Shown here: piece by piece, positions 8,969 to 18,013 of the stretch
How positions within the stretch are numbered: the stretch's first letter is position 1
Layout: the number at the start of each line of letters is the position of its first letter
Source: Bacteroidota bacterium
GTDB taxonomy: Bacteria; Bacteroidota; Bacteroidia; B-17B0; Aurantibacillaceae
Reading direction: 5' to 3'
Length of the DNA stretch: 32,482 nt
Assembly: GCA_013288385.1 (NCBI GenBank)
Contig: JABDBZ010000019.1
Span: 1 to 32,482, forward strand
Notes under the pieces: generated by a model
Told to the model about the DNA's origin: nothing
Databases searched by the model: none
Seen by the model: the letters and a program-made list of their open reading frames with translations, nothing else
Position numbers and translations under genes: made by a program

Positions 8969-10279
8969 TCATTTTATCATTCCACACATTTTCATCGCAT
9001 CCAATTTAATGGCGCTATCTAATGGGATTCGAAGATCGTTGCTTTTTTGTGTCGATTTTTTTAGCAATGCGGGCAATTCACGAATTTGTTTTGCATACGT
9101 TTGAATTTGTTTATTGATTTCTACTCTTGCATAAAATGTTTTTGGAGACGTATACATTTCGTAAGCATCATTAATAAAATTATTTCCAAAGCCTGATAAA
9201 TTTCCATCAGAATATAACAACATAATTACTTGATTAGATTCAATACTTTGTTTGAGGTCTAATTGCCAAACTTCCACTTTTTCTCCTGCAACCGGTGAAG
9301 GAATAACTTTATTATAGTAATACCAGAATTGGCCTCCTGCAAAGCAATTAGCGGGTACACCTAAATAAACCGGTCCATACCAATAACTATCAGAAATAGT
9401 TAGAACACGCGTTGCATTTTTTAAAGAGTCATTTTCAAAGCCGACTTGTGGATATGCAAGTTTCATGTTTTGATCAGGATTACAATATAGATTCATACTT
9501 TTTAGAACATCAGCGTCTCTACTTCTTGCTGTATCAACAACGTCAATTTGACTATAAGATATATTTGGCATATCACAATGATGCAGATGTTCAATATGTT
9601 TAATAATTGTGTCAACTGCAATGCATTCACCATAATAACTCCAATGATGACCAAATCTAGGGAACAATGGATAAGGTGTAATTGGTTTCAATAATTGAAA
9701 TAAAGTATAAAGATCTAATTGATTAATTCCATTTGCGCTTCCGTACTTCACAAAAAGATCATGATTGGTTTGCTTAACTGAATGCCGGTATTTATCTTCA
9801 ACAAACTCTTCGCAGTATTTTCCTTTACCAGGTGCATAAACAAATAAAAGATCAATTCCTTTTTTCTTTAAAGTATCCTGAATCACTTTTGCTTTTTGCA
9901 TTAAAGTAACCACTCGATTTTCATTGACATCATCGTCACCAAAAGCAGAAAATATATAGCTCTCACTGAATAAATAATTTTCTTTACCAATCACAAAACC
10001 ATTTACACGTATTTGATTAAAATATTTATAATACAATTGATTATTTAACCGCACCATGATCTCTTTGAATGCCCAATGATCATTATTATAATCATCCATA
10101 TCGGCTTGATAAGAACCATTGAACCAAGTCTCAGAACTTAGTTTTGGCTTTTCATCGGAAATAACAATTCCTGTCAGATTAGGCTTATTGTCTTTCACAA
10201 CAAACGAAATAAAAAGTGGAATTGAAATTGCAATTAAAATTACAACGCCATGAATTGAATATGTTTTTTTACCACTCAT
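8969..10279 (-). CDS. AlgJ/AlgX-like SGNH acetyltransferase-type protein
   Basis: This is a 436-residue protein with one N-terminal membrane segment (about residues 10-28) and a large periplasmic domain. The domain fits the AlgJ/AlgX-type SGNH-hydrolase-like family. The family feature GKENYLF is at 98-104, GHHWSYYG at 210-217 holds the likely catalytic His and the W-S pair, and ISDSY (295-299) holds the candidate nucleophile Ser298. Its ATG overlaps the algI stop by one base (TAATG), which strongly supports a working pair: AlgI moves acetyl groups across the membrane and this protein places them on a polysaccharide. Its last bases overlap, or nearly touch, the start of the S46 peptidase gene. 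Which polymer is acetylated is not shown; there is no alginate polymerase nearby, so alginate itself is unlikely. Confidence 0.85.
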   Translation of the reverse strand: MSGKKTYSIHGVVILIAISIPLFISFVVKDNKPNLTGIVISDEKPKLSSETWFNGSYQADMDDYNNDHWAFKEIMVRLNNQLYYKYFNQIRVNGFVIGKENYLFSESYIFSAFGDDDVNENRVVTLMQKAKVIQDTLKKKGIDLLFVYAPGKGKYCEEFVEDKYRHSVKQTNHDLFVKYGSANGINQLDLYTLFQLLKPITPYPLFPRFGHHWSYYGECIAVDTIIKHIEHLHHCDMPNISYSQIDVVDTARSRDADVLKSMNLYCNPDQNMKLAYPQVGFENDSLKNATRVLTISDSYWYGPVYLGVPANCFAGGQFWYYYNKVIPSPVAGEKVEVWQLDLKQSIESNQVIMLLYSDGNLSGFGNNFINDAYEMYTSPKTFYARVEINKQIQTYAKQIRELPALLKKSTQKSNDLRIPLDSAIKLDAMKMCGMIK

Positions 10280-11691
10280 TAAAATCTGAAATAAATAAAT
10301 GGATTAAAATTTAAGGCAGAAATATAACTTAAAGAAACGTAGAATAATAAAACACTTGAGAATACTACTAGCCATTTGCCATTATTCGTAAAGCTTTCTC
10401 CATAAATTTTCTGTTGGAAAGCAAATGTTTTGTTAGTGATAGCAAACCATGAAATAAATAATGCAATGCATGCCATCACAATAAAATCGTTATTCATTGC
10501 AAATTTACCATCAAAGAAATTGAAAGAATACATTTTCTTAATTACCGATAAAGCATATGAAATGTTTTCATTGCGAAATAAAACCCAGCCGGTAATTACA
10601 ATTATAAATGTAATTGGAATTGAAATAAATTTCCCAAGTTTTTTAAATACATCACCAAGAAACAAGCGCTCTAAAACCAAGAACACGCCGTGATAAGCGC
10701 CCCACAAAACAAAATTCCAACTGGCGCCATGCCAAAACCCGGAGAGTAAAAACACAATGATCAAGTTGCGATATAAACTTAAGTTTGTCCCTTTATTTCC
10801 TCCCAAAGGAATATATAAATAATTTTTCATCCAGGAGCTTAAGGTGATATGCCAACGCCTCCAAAAATCTGTTATGCTTGTTGCGATATAGGGGTTATTA
10901 AAATTCTCGGGAATTCTAAAACCCATAATTTTACATAGACCAATTGCCATATCGCTATAGCCGCTGAAATCAAAATAAATTTGAAAAGTATACGCGAGGG
11001 CTCCAACCCATGCTGCCGCTGTATCTATTTGTTCAATTGGTAATTTAAAAACGGCGTCAGCTTGCAAACCCAGGGTGTTCGCAATAATTACTTTTTTTGC
11101 GAGACCAAAACAAAAAATAAGAAATCCACTTAGCTTAGCTTCAGGTGTATAATTTTTTTCGCGATTTGTAATTTGATCTGCGATATCATGATACCGAACA
11201 ATTGGTCCGGCAATTAATTTTGGGAATAATAAAATATACGTTTGATATTGCCAAAAACTTTTTAACGGTTTATGAATTCCTCTATAAACATCTACCACAT
11301 AAGTTAAGCTCTCAAACGTATAAAAAGAAATACCGATCGGGAGAATAAGTTTAGCGAAGCTGATATTCAAGCCCAGTAAGGAATTAAAGTTGTCTACAAA
11401 AAAATTGCAGTATTTAAAATAAAATAGTAACCCTAAATTGATACAAAGTGAGAGAATTAAGAATTGAATTTTTTTACTTTTTTGCTTCGCTTGATACATA
11501 GCATTCACCAAAAAGAAATCGATGAATGTTGTTGCTAAAATGGCGAAGATAAAGTTTGGTCCGCCCCACGAATAAAAAAAGATACTGAACGCTAAAATAA
11601 AACCGTTCTTTGATTTATTTGGAAAAAGATGATACGCCAACAAAAAAATTGGCAACACATAAATGAGAAAGGTTATATTCGCAAAAACCAA
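10279..11691 (-). CDS. algI: AlgI-type MBOAT O-acyltransferase
   Basis: This is a multi-pass inner-membrane protein of 470 residues, the usual AlgI length. Conserved MBOAT blocks are in order: FYTFESLTYVVDVYRG (123-138), AGPIVRYHDI (161-170), FDFSGYSDMAIGL (240-252), FWRRWHITLSSW (276-287) and SGFWHGASWNF (317-327). H321 is the expected catalytic histidine, with H281 also conserved. It should pass acetyl groups to a periplasmic polysaccharide with the coupled AlgJ-like protein. The start is a TTG: an in-frame TAA stands two codons upstream and no ATG precedes the conserved N-terminus, while the resulting M-V-F start matches the family pattern. The gene follows the small lipoprotein gene by 92 bases on the same strand. 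The symbol is by homology; the polymer is unknown. Confidence 0.92.
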   Translation of the reverse strand: MVFANITFLIYVLPIFLLAYHLFPNKSKNGFILAFSIFFYSWGGPNFIFAILATTFIDFFLVNAMYQAKQKSKKIQFLILSLCINLGLLFYFKYCNFFVDNFNSLLGLNISFAKLILPIGISFYTFESLTYVVDVYRGIHKPLKSFWQYQTYILLFPKLIAGPIVRYHDIADQITNREKNYTPEAKLSGFLIFCFGLAKKVIIANTLGLQADAVFKLPIEQIDTAAAWVGALAYTFQIYFDFSGYSDMAIGLCKIMGFRIPENFNNPYIATSITDFWRRWHITLSSWMKNYLYIPLGGNKGTNLSLYRNLIIVFLLSGFWHGASWNFVLWGAYHGVFLVLERLFLGDVFKKLGKFISIPITFIIVITGWVLFRNENISYALSVIKKMYSFNFFDGKFAMNNDFIVMACIALFISWFAITNKTFAFQQKIYGESFTNNGKWLVVFSSVLLFYVSLSYISALNFNPFIYFRF

Positions 11692-11783
11692 AGCTTAAAA
11701 TAGAGTGTAAAAATAAGAAAATAGGTGGGATAAAATAAAAAATAAAGTCCAGTCCCTAAATTATTTAAACTTGAATTTATAAT

Positions 11784-12203
11784 CTACTGCGCAGTATACA
11801 TCAACGATTCACCCTTGCTATTCTTGAATAAAATCTGATTAAATAAATTTAATTCGTTACCTTTTAAAGCAGTGGCAATCTCTTCCAATGTCATCTCCTT
11901 ATTAATATCAGTAAAATCTGCTCGGTTAATACTAAGTTTTATCGAAATACTATCAAAAAATTGTTTGGATTTATTAATAGAGGCGCTTAAATTTTCGATG
12001 TCTTTTGAGAGAAGCAGAAGCTTATTAATTTCTTCATCAATCCTAATAGGATCTACGGTTGTGGAATCGTGAATCTTGATTTCCTGTATCCTTTTAATTC
12101 GCCCGTCGATTTCTGCTTTGAAATAGCTTTCAGATGCTTTCTCATTATCGTGATTTTTGCATTGAACAAAAAATAAAACAAAAAGTATGATTACATTTTT
12201 CAA
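11784..12203 (-). CDS. Small lipoprotein of unknown function
   Basis: This is a short exported protein of about 139 residues. A hydrophobic stretch (NVIILFVLFFVQC) ends in a cysteine that can serve as a lipobox, so it is probably lipid-anchored. The rest is charged and helical (IDEEINKLLLLSKDIENLS, then a second helix), likely a coiled coil or helical hairpin. No ATG is available. TTG 12203, ten bases after the ftsE stop, gives a standard lipoprotein signal peptide (MKN...). A TTG at 12245 would overlap ftsE by 32 bases and give an unusually long n-region. The gene follows ftsE directly and is probably cotranscribed. I do not recognise the family; a link with the FtsE-like ATPase is inferred only from position. 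Confidence 0.7.
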   Translation of the reverse strand: MKNVIILFVLFFVQCKNHDNEKASESYFKAEIDGRIKRIQEIKIHDSTTVDPIRIDEEINKLLLLSKDIENLSASINKSKQFFDSISIKLSINRADFTDINKEMTLEEIATALKGNELNLFNQILFKNSKGESLMYTAQ

Positions 12204-12213
12204 ACAAATAGCT

Positions 12214-12888
12214 TTAATTGCTTTCAGTGACTTTACCACCTTCAAAAAATAAGGTTCTGCTCTTATATTTATTATACACCATCATATCATGCGTAGCAAA
12301 TAACACAGCTCTCCCGCTCTCTGCAATCGATTTCAATAATTTCAAAATTTCTTCAGATGTTTCAGGATCCAGATTTCCTGTTGGTTCATCTGCCAAAATA
12401 ATATCCGGTTCATTTACCAATGCTCTTGCAATACTTACCCTTTGCTGCTCTCCACCAGAAAGTTCATGCGGCATGCTTTTTTCTTTGCTCTCTAAACCAA
12501 CTTTATTTAATACTTCATTAATGCGCATATTAATTTTCGCTTCTTCCTTCCAACCCGTTGCTTTCATTACAAATTTTAAATTTTCACTTACGCTCCTGTC
12601 TCCTAATAATTGAAAATCCTGAAATACAATTCCCAATTTTCTTCTCAGATAAGGAATATCTTTAGATTTCATGGTATTCAAATCGTATCCGGCAACTTTG
12701 GCAGACCCCATTCCCAAAGGTAAATCGGCATAAACAGTTTTCAAAAAACTACTTTTTCCACTTCCTGTTTTTCCCAATAAATAAATAAACTCGCCCTTTG
12801 TCACCTCTACTCCTAATCCGGTTATAATTGGTCTCTCCTCCTGCATAAGTGTTGCATTCTCAAATTTTATTAAAACCGATTGTTCCAT
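12214..12888 (-). CDS. ftsE: FtsE-like ABC transporter ATPase
   Basis: This cytoplasmic ATPase has 224 residues, the standard FtsE length. It carries a Walker A at GKTGSGKSS (39-47), Q-loop Gln90, signature LSGGEQQR (143-150), Walker B IILADE (163-168) and H-loop His200. The ADEPTGNLD phrase and overall size match FtsE, LolD and MacB-type ATPases. In Bacteroidota genomes this gene is generally annotated ftsE, partner of FtsX in controlling septal peptidoglycan hydrolysis. No ftsX gene lies in this window, so the identity is less sure than the ATPase call. A strong promoter match (12920-12949) lies about 30 bases upstream. It is divergent from the large TPR gene and followed by the small lipoprotein gene. 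Confidence 0.85.
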   Translation of the reverse strand: MEQSVLIKFENATLMQEERPIITGLGVEVTKGEFIYLLGKTGSGKSSFLKTVYADLPLGMGSAKVAGYDLNTMKSKDIPYLRRKLGIVFQDFQLLGDRSVSENLKFVMKATGWKEEAKINMRINEVLNKVGLESKEKSMPHELSGGEQQRVSIARALVNEPDIILADEPTGNLDPETSEEILKLLKSIAESGRAVLFATHDMMVYNKYKSRTLFFEGGKVTESN

Positions 12889-12919
12889 TTTAGATTAAAA
12901 CTCTAAATTACCTTAAATC

Positions 12920-12949
12920 CAAATCTATTCAGGAATTAAGGTGTAACAA
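12920..12949 (-). promoter_or_regulatory. Bacteroidota-type promoter for ftsE
   Basis: On the minus strand, TTG (12949-12947), a 19-base spacer and TAGATTTG (12927-12920) match the Bacteroidota primary-sigma consensus (-33 TTG, -7 TAnnTTTG). Transcription would start near 12913-12916, giving a leader of roughly 25 bases. Confidence 0.7.
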
Positions 12950-13053
12950 TATCAACATGTTCCCGTTAATAATTGAAACCGGCATCATCCATAGTATAAA
13001 CTATATCAAAGTACATTTATTGGGATTATATCATTTAGCTTAAATCAACATCC

Positions 13054-16000
13054 ATGTTAATCAACAGAAATTTTCTGGTCGCATTGTTTTTTATTGTTGC
13101 CACGCTTGCCAATGCTCAAAAAACACAATATTACTTAGACAAAGAAGAGCAATACAAACAAGGACTAGAGCTATTTGACAAAAAGCAATATGTAAATGCT
13201 CAAAAAGATTTTGATGAATATGTTTTAAAAACTACACCATCTGTACTAAGAACAGATGCAATTTATTACAGCGCAGCCTGCGCCATTGAACTATTTCATA
13301 AAGATGGCGAATGGCGTATGAAACAATTTATTCAAAAATATCCGGAGAGCCTCAAAAAGAATAGCGCTTATTTTTATTTAGGAAAATCGAATTACAGAAA
13401 GAAAAAATATCCCGAAACACTTGATTTTCTTGAAAAAGTAGATGAATATGAATTAACCAAAGAAGATCTCGCAGAACTTCGCTTCAAAAAAGGCTACAGT
13501 TATTTTATAACCGGAAATTCAGAAAAAGCAAAAGAAAATCTTTTAGAAACAAAGGACATTGATAACAAATACACAAATCCTTCAATTTATTATTACTCTC
13601 ATATTTGTTACAATGAAAAAAATTATGGAACTGCTTTAGAAGGATTTAATAAATTAGTAAATAACGAAACCTTTGGGTCAGTTGTGCCATATTACATTAC
13701 GCAAATCTATTTCATACAAGGTAAATATGAAATGGTTACAAAAAATGCGCCTCAACTTTTAAATGATAGTAATAATATTCAAAAAGCAGACGAGATCAAT
13801 CGCATGATTGGTGAAAGTTATTATAATTTGAAAGATTATAGTAATGCTTTAGTTTATTTAAAAAAGACTGATATGGCTTCCGGGTTTAGTCGCCCCGGAA
13901 ATTATGCATTAGGTTATTGCTACTACAAAACAAATGACTGTGCAAATGCTATTAAACAATTTGAAAAAGTTACAACCGAAAAAGATTCTTTAGCTCAAAG
14001 TGCCTGGTATCATATGGCTGATTGCTTTGTTAAACAAAACGATAAGCTTAAAGCTAAGAATGCTTTTTACAGTGCATATCAATTAAATTACAATCCTAAA
14101 ATAGAAGAAGATGCTTTATTCAGTTTTGCGAAACTGAGTTATGAATTAGATTTCAGTCCATACAACGAAGCTGTTAAGGCTTTTAGCAAATACCTGAAAG
14201 AATATCCGAACTCACCGCGAAAAGATGAATGCTTCACTTACCTCATCAATGTTTATTCTACAACACGAAATTATGATATGGCAATTAAAAGTATTGAAAG
14301 TATGAATACAATTGATCCCATCCTCAAATACACATATCAAAAATTAATTTATTTTAAAGGGGTTGACGCTTTTAATAATTCCAATTATGATGAAGCCGAA
14401 AAACAATTTAAAAAATCGTTAGCCCAAAACTCTGATCTTCATCTAAATTCATTAAGTCAGTACTGGCTTGGGGAAGTTTCGTACAATAGAAAAGATTATG
14501 CAACCGCAATGGAACTTTGGAAAAAGTTCTTGGTGATGGAGGGCTCCATCTCTTTACCTGAATACGATCTGGTTAATTACAATATTGGGTATGCATATTT
14601 CCAACGCAAAGAAAAAGATGATTATACAAACGCTAATATTTCGTTTAGAAAATATCTGTTGTCTAAAAATTTAACCGATTTAAATAAAAAAGCTGATGCT
14701 AATTTACGTGGTGCAGATTGCTATTTTATGAATCGGTCTTTTGCACAAGCAATTGAAATGTATAACGAAGCTATCATTTTGAATAAGCTGGATGTAGATT
14801 ATGCTATTTTTCAAAAAGCAATTTGTTATGGTTTATTAAAGAAATACGAAGAAAAAATAACAGACCTTAAACTTTTAGAAACAAAATATCCAAGTTCTAT
14901 TTATATGAGTCAGGCTATAAACCAGATGGCTGATACTTATTACGAGAATTTAAAAGATGAGGATAATGCAATTATTTACTACAATAAAATTTTAAACAAT
15001 TATCCGAACTCAAATTCAATTCAAAACTGTTATGCGCAATTGGGCAATATTTATTACGGAAAAAAACAAGACGACAAAGCTTTAGAATACTTTGACAAAT
15101 TTGTGCGGACAGATTCGAAAAGTGAAGCAGCAAAAAATGTATTAGAACAAATTAAAACAATCTATAAAGAAAAAGGACAAATTGATGAAATGGAAAAATA
15201 TTTTGCTGATTTAGGTAATCCTTTAAATGTAAATCAAATTGAAAGCGCTACATATGAGGCAGCCAAAGAAGCACATTACAACCAAAAAAATTACGATTTG
15301 GCATTTGATAAATGGGCAGCTTATATTTCCCGTTTTCCTGAAGGTAAATATATTTTAGAAGCTCAGTTTAATTATGCTGAGTTAGCGTACAACAAAAACA
15401 TGTTTGACAAAGCACTTCCTGCTTATAATTTTGTGCTTTCTAAAAACAGAAGCTTATACACAGAAACTTCATTGGCAAAAGCATCGTACATTAATTATAA
15501 AAATAAAAATTATGCAAATGCTTTACCTCAGTTTATGCAATTAAAAGATCTTGCTGAGAGCCCACTTAACAAAACCAACGCTCGTTTCGGAACTATGCGT
15601 TGTTCCTATTATCTCAATCATTTTGATACGGCTCTTGCTGCTTGTAATGAAATATTAACGTATGAGAAATTATTCCCTCAACAAACTAGCGAAGTAAAAT
15701 ATATCAAAGCAAAATGCTTGTATGAAACCAACAGATTGGATGATGCTATGATCGAGTTTACGGCTATGAGCAAAACGGCCAAAAACATTAGTGGCGCTGA
15801 AGCTTATTTTTATATTGCCATGATCGATTTCAAAAAACAAAATTATAAAGAGGTTGAGAAAAGTGTAAATAAATTAATCAGCTATGAATACAGCAATGAT
15901 GATTGGAATAATAAAGGTATGTTACTACTTGCTGATGCTTACATGGCAAAAGGAGACGATCCTGATGCGCAAGTGATTTTAGAAACCATTATTGACGGTA

Positions 16001-16209
16001 AGCCAAAACAAATTTACCTGGATGAAGCTAATGCCAAATTAAAAATATTGAAAGATAAACAAGCTGAAAAAGAAAAAGCTGTTGTTCCAGAAGGAGAATC
16101 AAAAGATATGAAAATTGAGTTCAAAGAAACCAACAACGATGCCAATTTGTTTAAAGAGATTGACCCGAGTAAAAAACAACAAAGTGAACCTGTTGAACAA
16201 CCAAAATAA
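13054..16209 (+). CDS. Large periplasmic tetratricopeptide-repeat protein
   Basis: This exported protein has 1051 residues. A signal peptide spans about residues 1-22 (ends LANAQ). Nearly the whole remainder is TPR-like helical pairs about 34-40 residues apart, recognisable by phrases such as YSYFITGNSEKAKENL, ALGYCYYKTNDCANAIKQFEK, YNIGYAYFQRKEKDDY and AQLGNIYYGKKQDDKALEYF. I estimate fifteen or more units. The end (after about residue 1010) is charged and low in complexity. Its stop is nine bases from the next gene, a beta-barrel protein, so the two form an operon. Such TPR solenoids act as protein-binding scaffolds, and the context suggests a periplasmic partner for that barrel. A specific role is not known to me. 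Confidence 0.85.
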   Translation: MLINRNFLVALFFIVATLANAQKTQYYLDKEEQYKQGLELFDKKQYVNAQKDFDEYVLKTTPSVLRTDAIYYSAACAIELFHKDGEWRMKQFIQKYPESLKKNSAYFYLGKSNYRKKKYPETLDFLEKVDEYELTKEDLAELRFKKGYSYFITGNSEKAKENLLETKDIDNKYTNPSIYYYSHICYNEKNYGTALEGFNKLVNNETFGSVVPYYITQIYFIQGKYEMVTKNAPQLLNDSNNIQKADEINRMIGESYYNLKDYSNALVYLKKTDMASGFSRPGNYALGYCYYKTNDCANAIKQFEKVTTEKDSLAQSAWYHMADCFVKQNDKLKAKNAFYSAYQLNYNPKIEEDALFSFAKLSYELDFSPYNEAVKAFSKYLKEYPNSPRKDECFTYLINVYSTTRNYDMAIKSIESMNTIDPILKYTYQKLIYFKGVDAFNNSNYDEAEKQFKKSLAQNSDLHLNSLSQYWLGEVSYNRKDYATAMELWKKFLVMEGSISLPEYDLVNYNIGYAYFQRKEKDDYTNANISFRKYLLSKNLTDLNKKADANLRGADCYFMNRSFAQAIEMYNEAIILNKLDVDYAIFQKAICYGLLKKYEEKITDLKLLETKYPSSIYMSQAINQMADTYYENLKDEDNAIIYYNKILNNYPNSNSIQNCYAQLGNIYYGKKQDDKALEYFDKFVRTDSKSEAAKNVLEQIKTIYKEKGQIDEMEKYFADLGNPLNVNQIESATYEAAKEAHYNQKNYDLAFDKWAAYISRFPEGKYILEAQFNYAELAYNKNMFDKALPAYNFVLSKNRSLYTETSLAKASYINYKNKNYANALPQFMQLKDLAESPLNKTNARFGTMRCSYYLNHFDTALAACNEILTYEKLFPQQTSEVKYIKAKCLYETNRLDDAMIEFTAMSKTAKNISGAEAYFYIAMIDFKKQNYKEVEKSVNKLISYEYSNDDWNNKGMLLLADAYMAKGDDPDAQVILETIIDGKPKQIYLDEANAKLKILKDKQAEKEKAVVPEGESKDMKIEFKETNNDANLFKEIDPSKKQQSEPVEQPK

Positions 16210-16218
16210 ATTTAAAAG

Positions 16219-17955
16219 ATGAACTTTCAAGTCTTATATAAAACAAGTACCGACGAAAATTCGGCAGAACAAACCAAGAGAATAAAAAAACTCTTTACTT
16301 GGTTTCTTATATTACTGCTTGTGATTGCTCACGTTGCCATTTCTTTAGCTCAAACCAATGTCAATAATACCTTTCAAGCTAAAAGTGAATTTGTACCTGT
16401 AATTAAAGAATCAACGAAATTTTCTGACCTACCCGAAATAAAAGATACAGTAAAACGCATCACTAATACGAAATACGGAATAGTAAGTAATCCATTATTT
16501 CCAAAATATCAGGTTCAAAATATAGATGCTGCAAAAATGCAAAACGAACCATTAACTAAATTGTATCGCTCGCTTTTAAAAATTGGTTACGGACCAATAT
16601 ATAATTCTCCTTATGGTGAGTTTTTTATTAGTAATCTTCGTTCACGTGATGTATCGTTTGGCGCACACCTCAAACATTATTCAAGCTCATCTACATTAGA
16701 TAAAACAGGTTACGCCGGTTTTAGTGATGATATCGCAACTATTTATGGTAAAAAATTCTATAAAAAACATACGCTTAGTGGCGATTTAAATTATACAAGA
16801 AATGAAGTTCATTATTATGGTTATGATCCTTCGATTAACATTATTACAGATAAAAATTTCACCAAACAACGTTACCAATTAATTGAACCAAAATTAGTTT
16901 TGCAAAGTCATTATACCGATAGTTCAAAAGCAAACCATACCATTCAGGCGGGATTTTACAACTTACAAAACTTATATCGCGAAGCAGAAAATAATATAAA
17001 TTTAAAAGCAGATGCTGATCTATTTGTAAATAAAGAAAAATTAAATATTGGTTTTTCAACTGATTATTATAATCACAAGCAAAGTCATGATACTTTAAAC
17101 GACCTCATCGTTTCCGTAGCTCCTTCTTTTGAAGCGCATGGAAAAAAATGGAAAGGTTTAGTTGGAGTAAAAGGAACGTTGGATAATTTCAAAGGCAAAA
17201 ATCGTTTTTATGGATATCCACAATTAAATTTCGAGTATAATGTTTATGAAAGTATGTTTATTCCATATACCGGCGTAACGGGCGGCCTAATTAAAAATAG
17301 TTTAAGAAGTTTAAGTAGTGAGAATCCATTTATTGATACAAGCATAAATTACACAAATACTAATAATAGATATAAACTCTTTGGTGGTATTAAAGGAAAT
17401 TTGAGTAGTAAAACAAGCTATGATATAAAAGGAAGTTACAGTCAAATGGATAGCTTGTATTTTTATGTCCTTAATTATTCTGGTCTCAATCAAATGTATA
17501 ATCAATTCAATGTGGTTTATGACAATGCTACAGTTATGAATTTAAGCGGACAATTGAAATATCAGCTCAAAGAAAAAATACATTTTATTGCGAAAGGAAA
17601 TTATTACATGTATAAAACCAAAAGTTTAACAAGAGCTTATCATAAACCTGATTATGATATTACTTTTTCTACTATATACAATCTCCGAAGCAAAATTATA
17701 TTGAGAGCAGATATTTACGCAATTGGAAAACAATGGACTCAAACACAAATTATTACTGATGGTAAAGCTGAATTAACACCAAAAGAATTAAACGGATTAA
17801 TTGATGTGAATTTAGAAGCAGAATACCGTTATACTAAAATGTTGAGTTTCTTTACACGTTTCAATAATATAGCAAATCAACGCTATTACAGATGGGAACG
17901 TTACCCTACCCAACGATTTAATTTTACAGTTGGTTTAAGCTTTGTGCCGTTTTAA
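16219..17955 (+). CDS. Probable outer-membrane beta-barrel protein, TonB-receptor-like barrel
   Basis: This is a 578-residue exported protein. The ATG at 16219 gives an unusually long, charged n-region of about 25 residues before the hydrophobic core and the cleavage site (LAQ near residue 45). After a short periplasmic segment, residues from about 110 onward are antiparallel aromatic-capped strands, and the C-terminus ends in a terminal barrel strand (FNFTVGLSFVPF). The last region (LNGLIDVNLEAEYRYTKMLSFF, then NNIANQRYYRWERYPTQ) resembles the final strands of TonB-dependent receptors. No plug domain or TonB box is evident and the protein is shorter than a full receptor. It is coupled to the large TPR gene, which is probably its periplasmic partner. 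The transported substrate, if any, is unknown. Confidence 0.75.
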   Translation: MNFQVLYKTSTDENSAEQTKRIKKLFTWFLILLLVIAHVAISLAQTNVNNTFQAKSEFVPVIKESTKFSDLPEIKDTVKRITNTKYGIVSNPLFPKYQVQNIDAAKMQNEPLTKLYRSLLKIGYGPIYNSPYGEFFISNLRSRDVSFGAHLKHYSSSSTLDKTGYAGFSDDIATIYGKKFYKKHTLSGDLNYTRNEVHYYGYDPSINIITDKNFTKQRYQLIEPKLVLQSHYTDSSKANHTIQAGFYNLQNLYREAENNINLKADADLFVNKEKLNIGFSTDYYNHKQSHDTLNDLIVSVAPSFEAHGKKWKGLVGVKGTLDNFKGKNRFYGYPQLNFEYNVYESMFIPYTGVTGGLIKNSLRSLSSENPFIDTSINYTNTNNRYKLFGGIKGNLSSKTSYDIKGSYSQMDSLYFYVLNYSGLNQMYNQFNVVYDNATVMNLSGQLKYQLKEKIHFIAKGNYYMYKTKSLTRAYHKPDYDITFSTIYNLRSKIILRADIYAIGKQWTQTQIITDGKAELTPKELNGLIDVNLEAEYRYTKMLSFFTRFNNIANQRYYRWERYPTQRFNFTVGLSFVPF

Positions 17956-17957
17956 AT

Positions 17958-17992
17958 AAAAAAGTCTCAGCAATTATTGCTGAGACTTTTTT
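17958..17992. terminator. Bidirectional intrinsic terminator
   Basis: A 16-base perfect stem (17958-17973 with 17977-17992) with a 3-base loop has an A-run on one side and a T-run on the other. It lies between the convergent barrel-protein and ilvE genes and can end transcription from both. Confidence 0.9.
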
Positions 17993-18013
17993 ATTTATAA
18001 TTTATAATACTGT

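Noticed and set aside
8964-8987. Extended start of the S46 peptidase at 8987
   Set aside because: It overlaps the upstream gene and puts eight non-basic residues before a good signal peptide.
12218-12613. 131-residue plus-strand reading frame
   Set aside because: It is antisense to ftsE, whose motifs are complete; no independent evidence.
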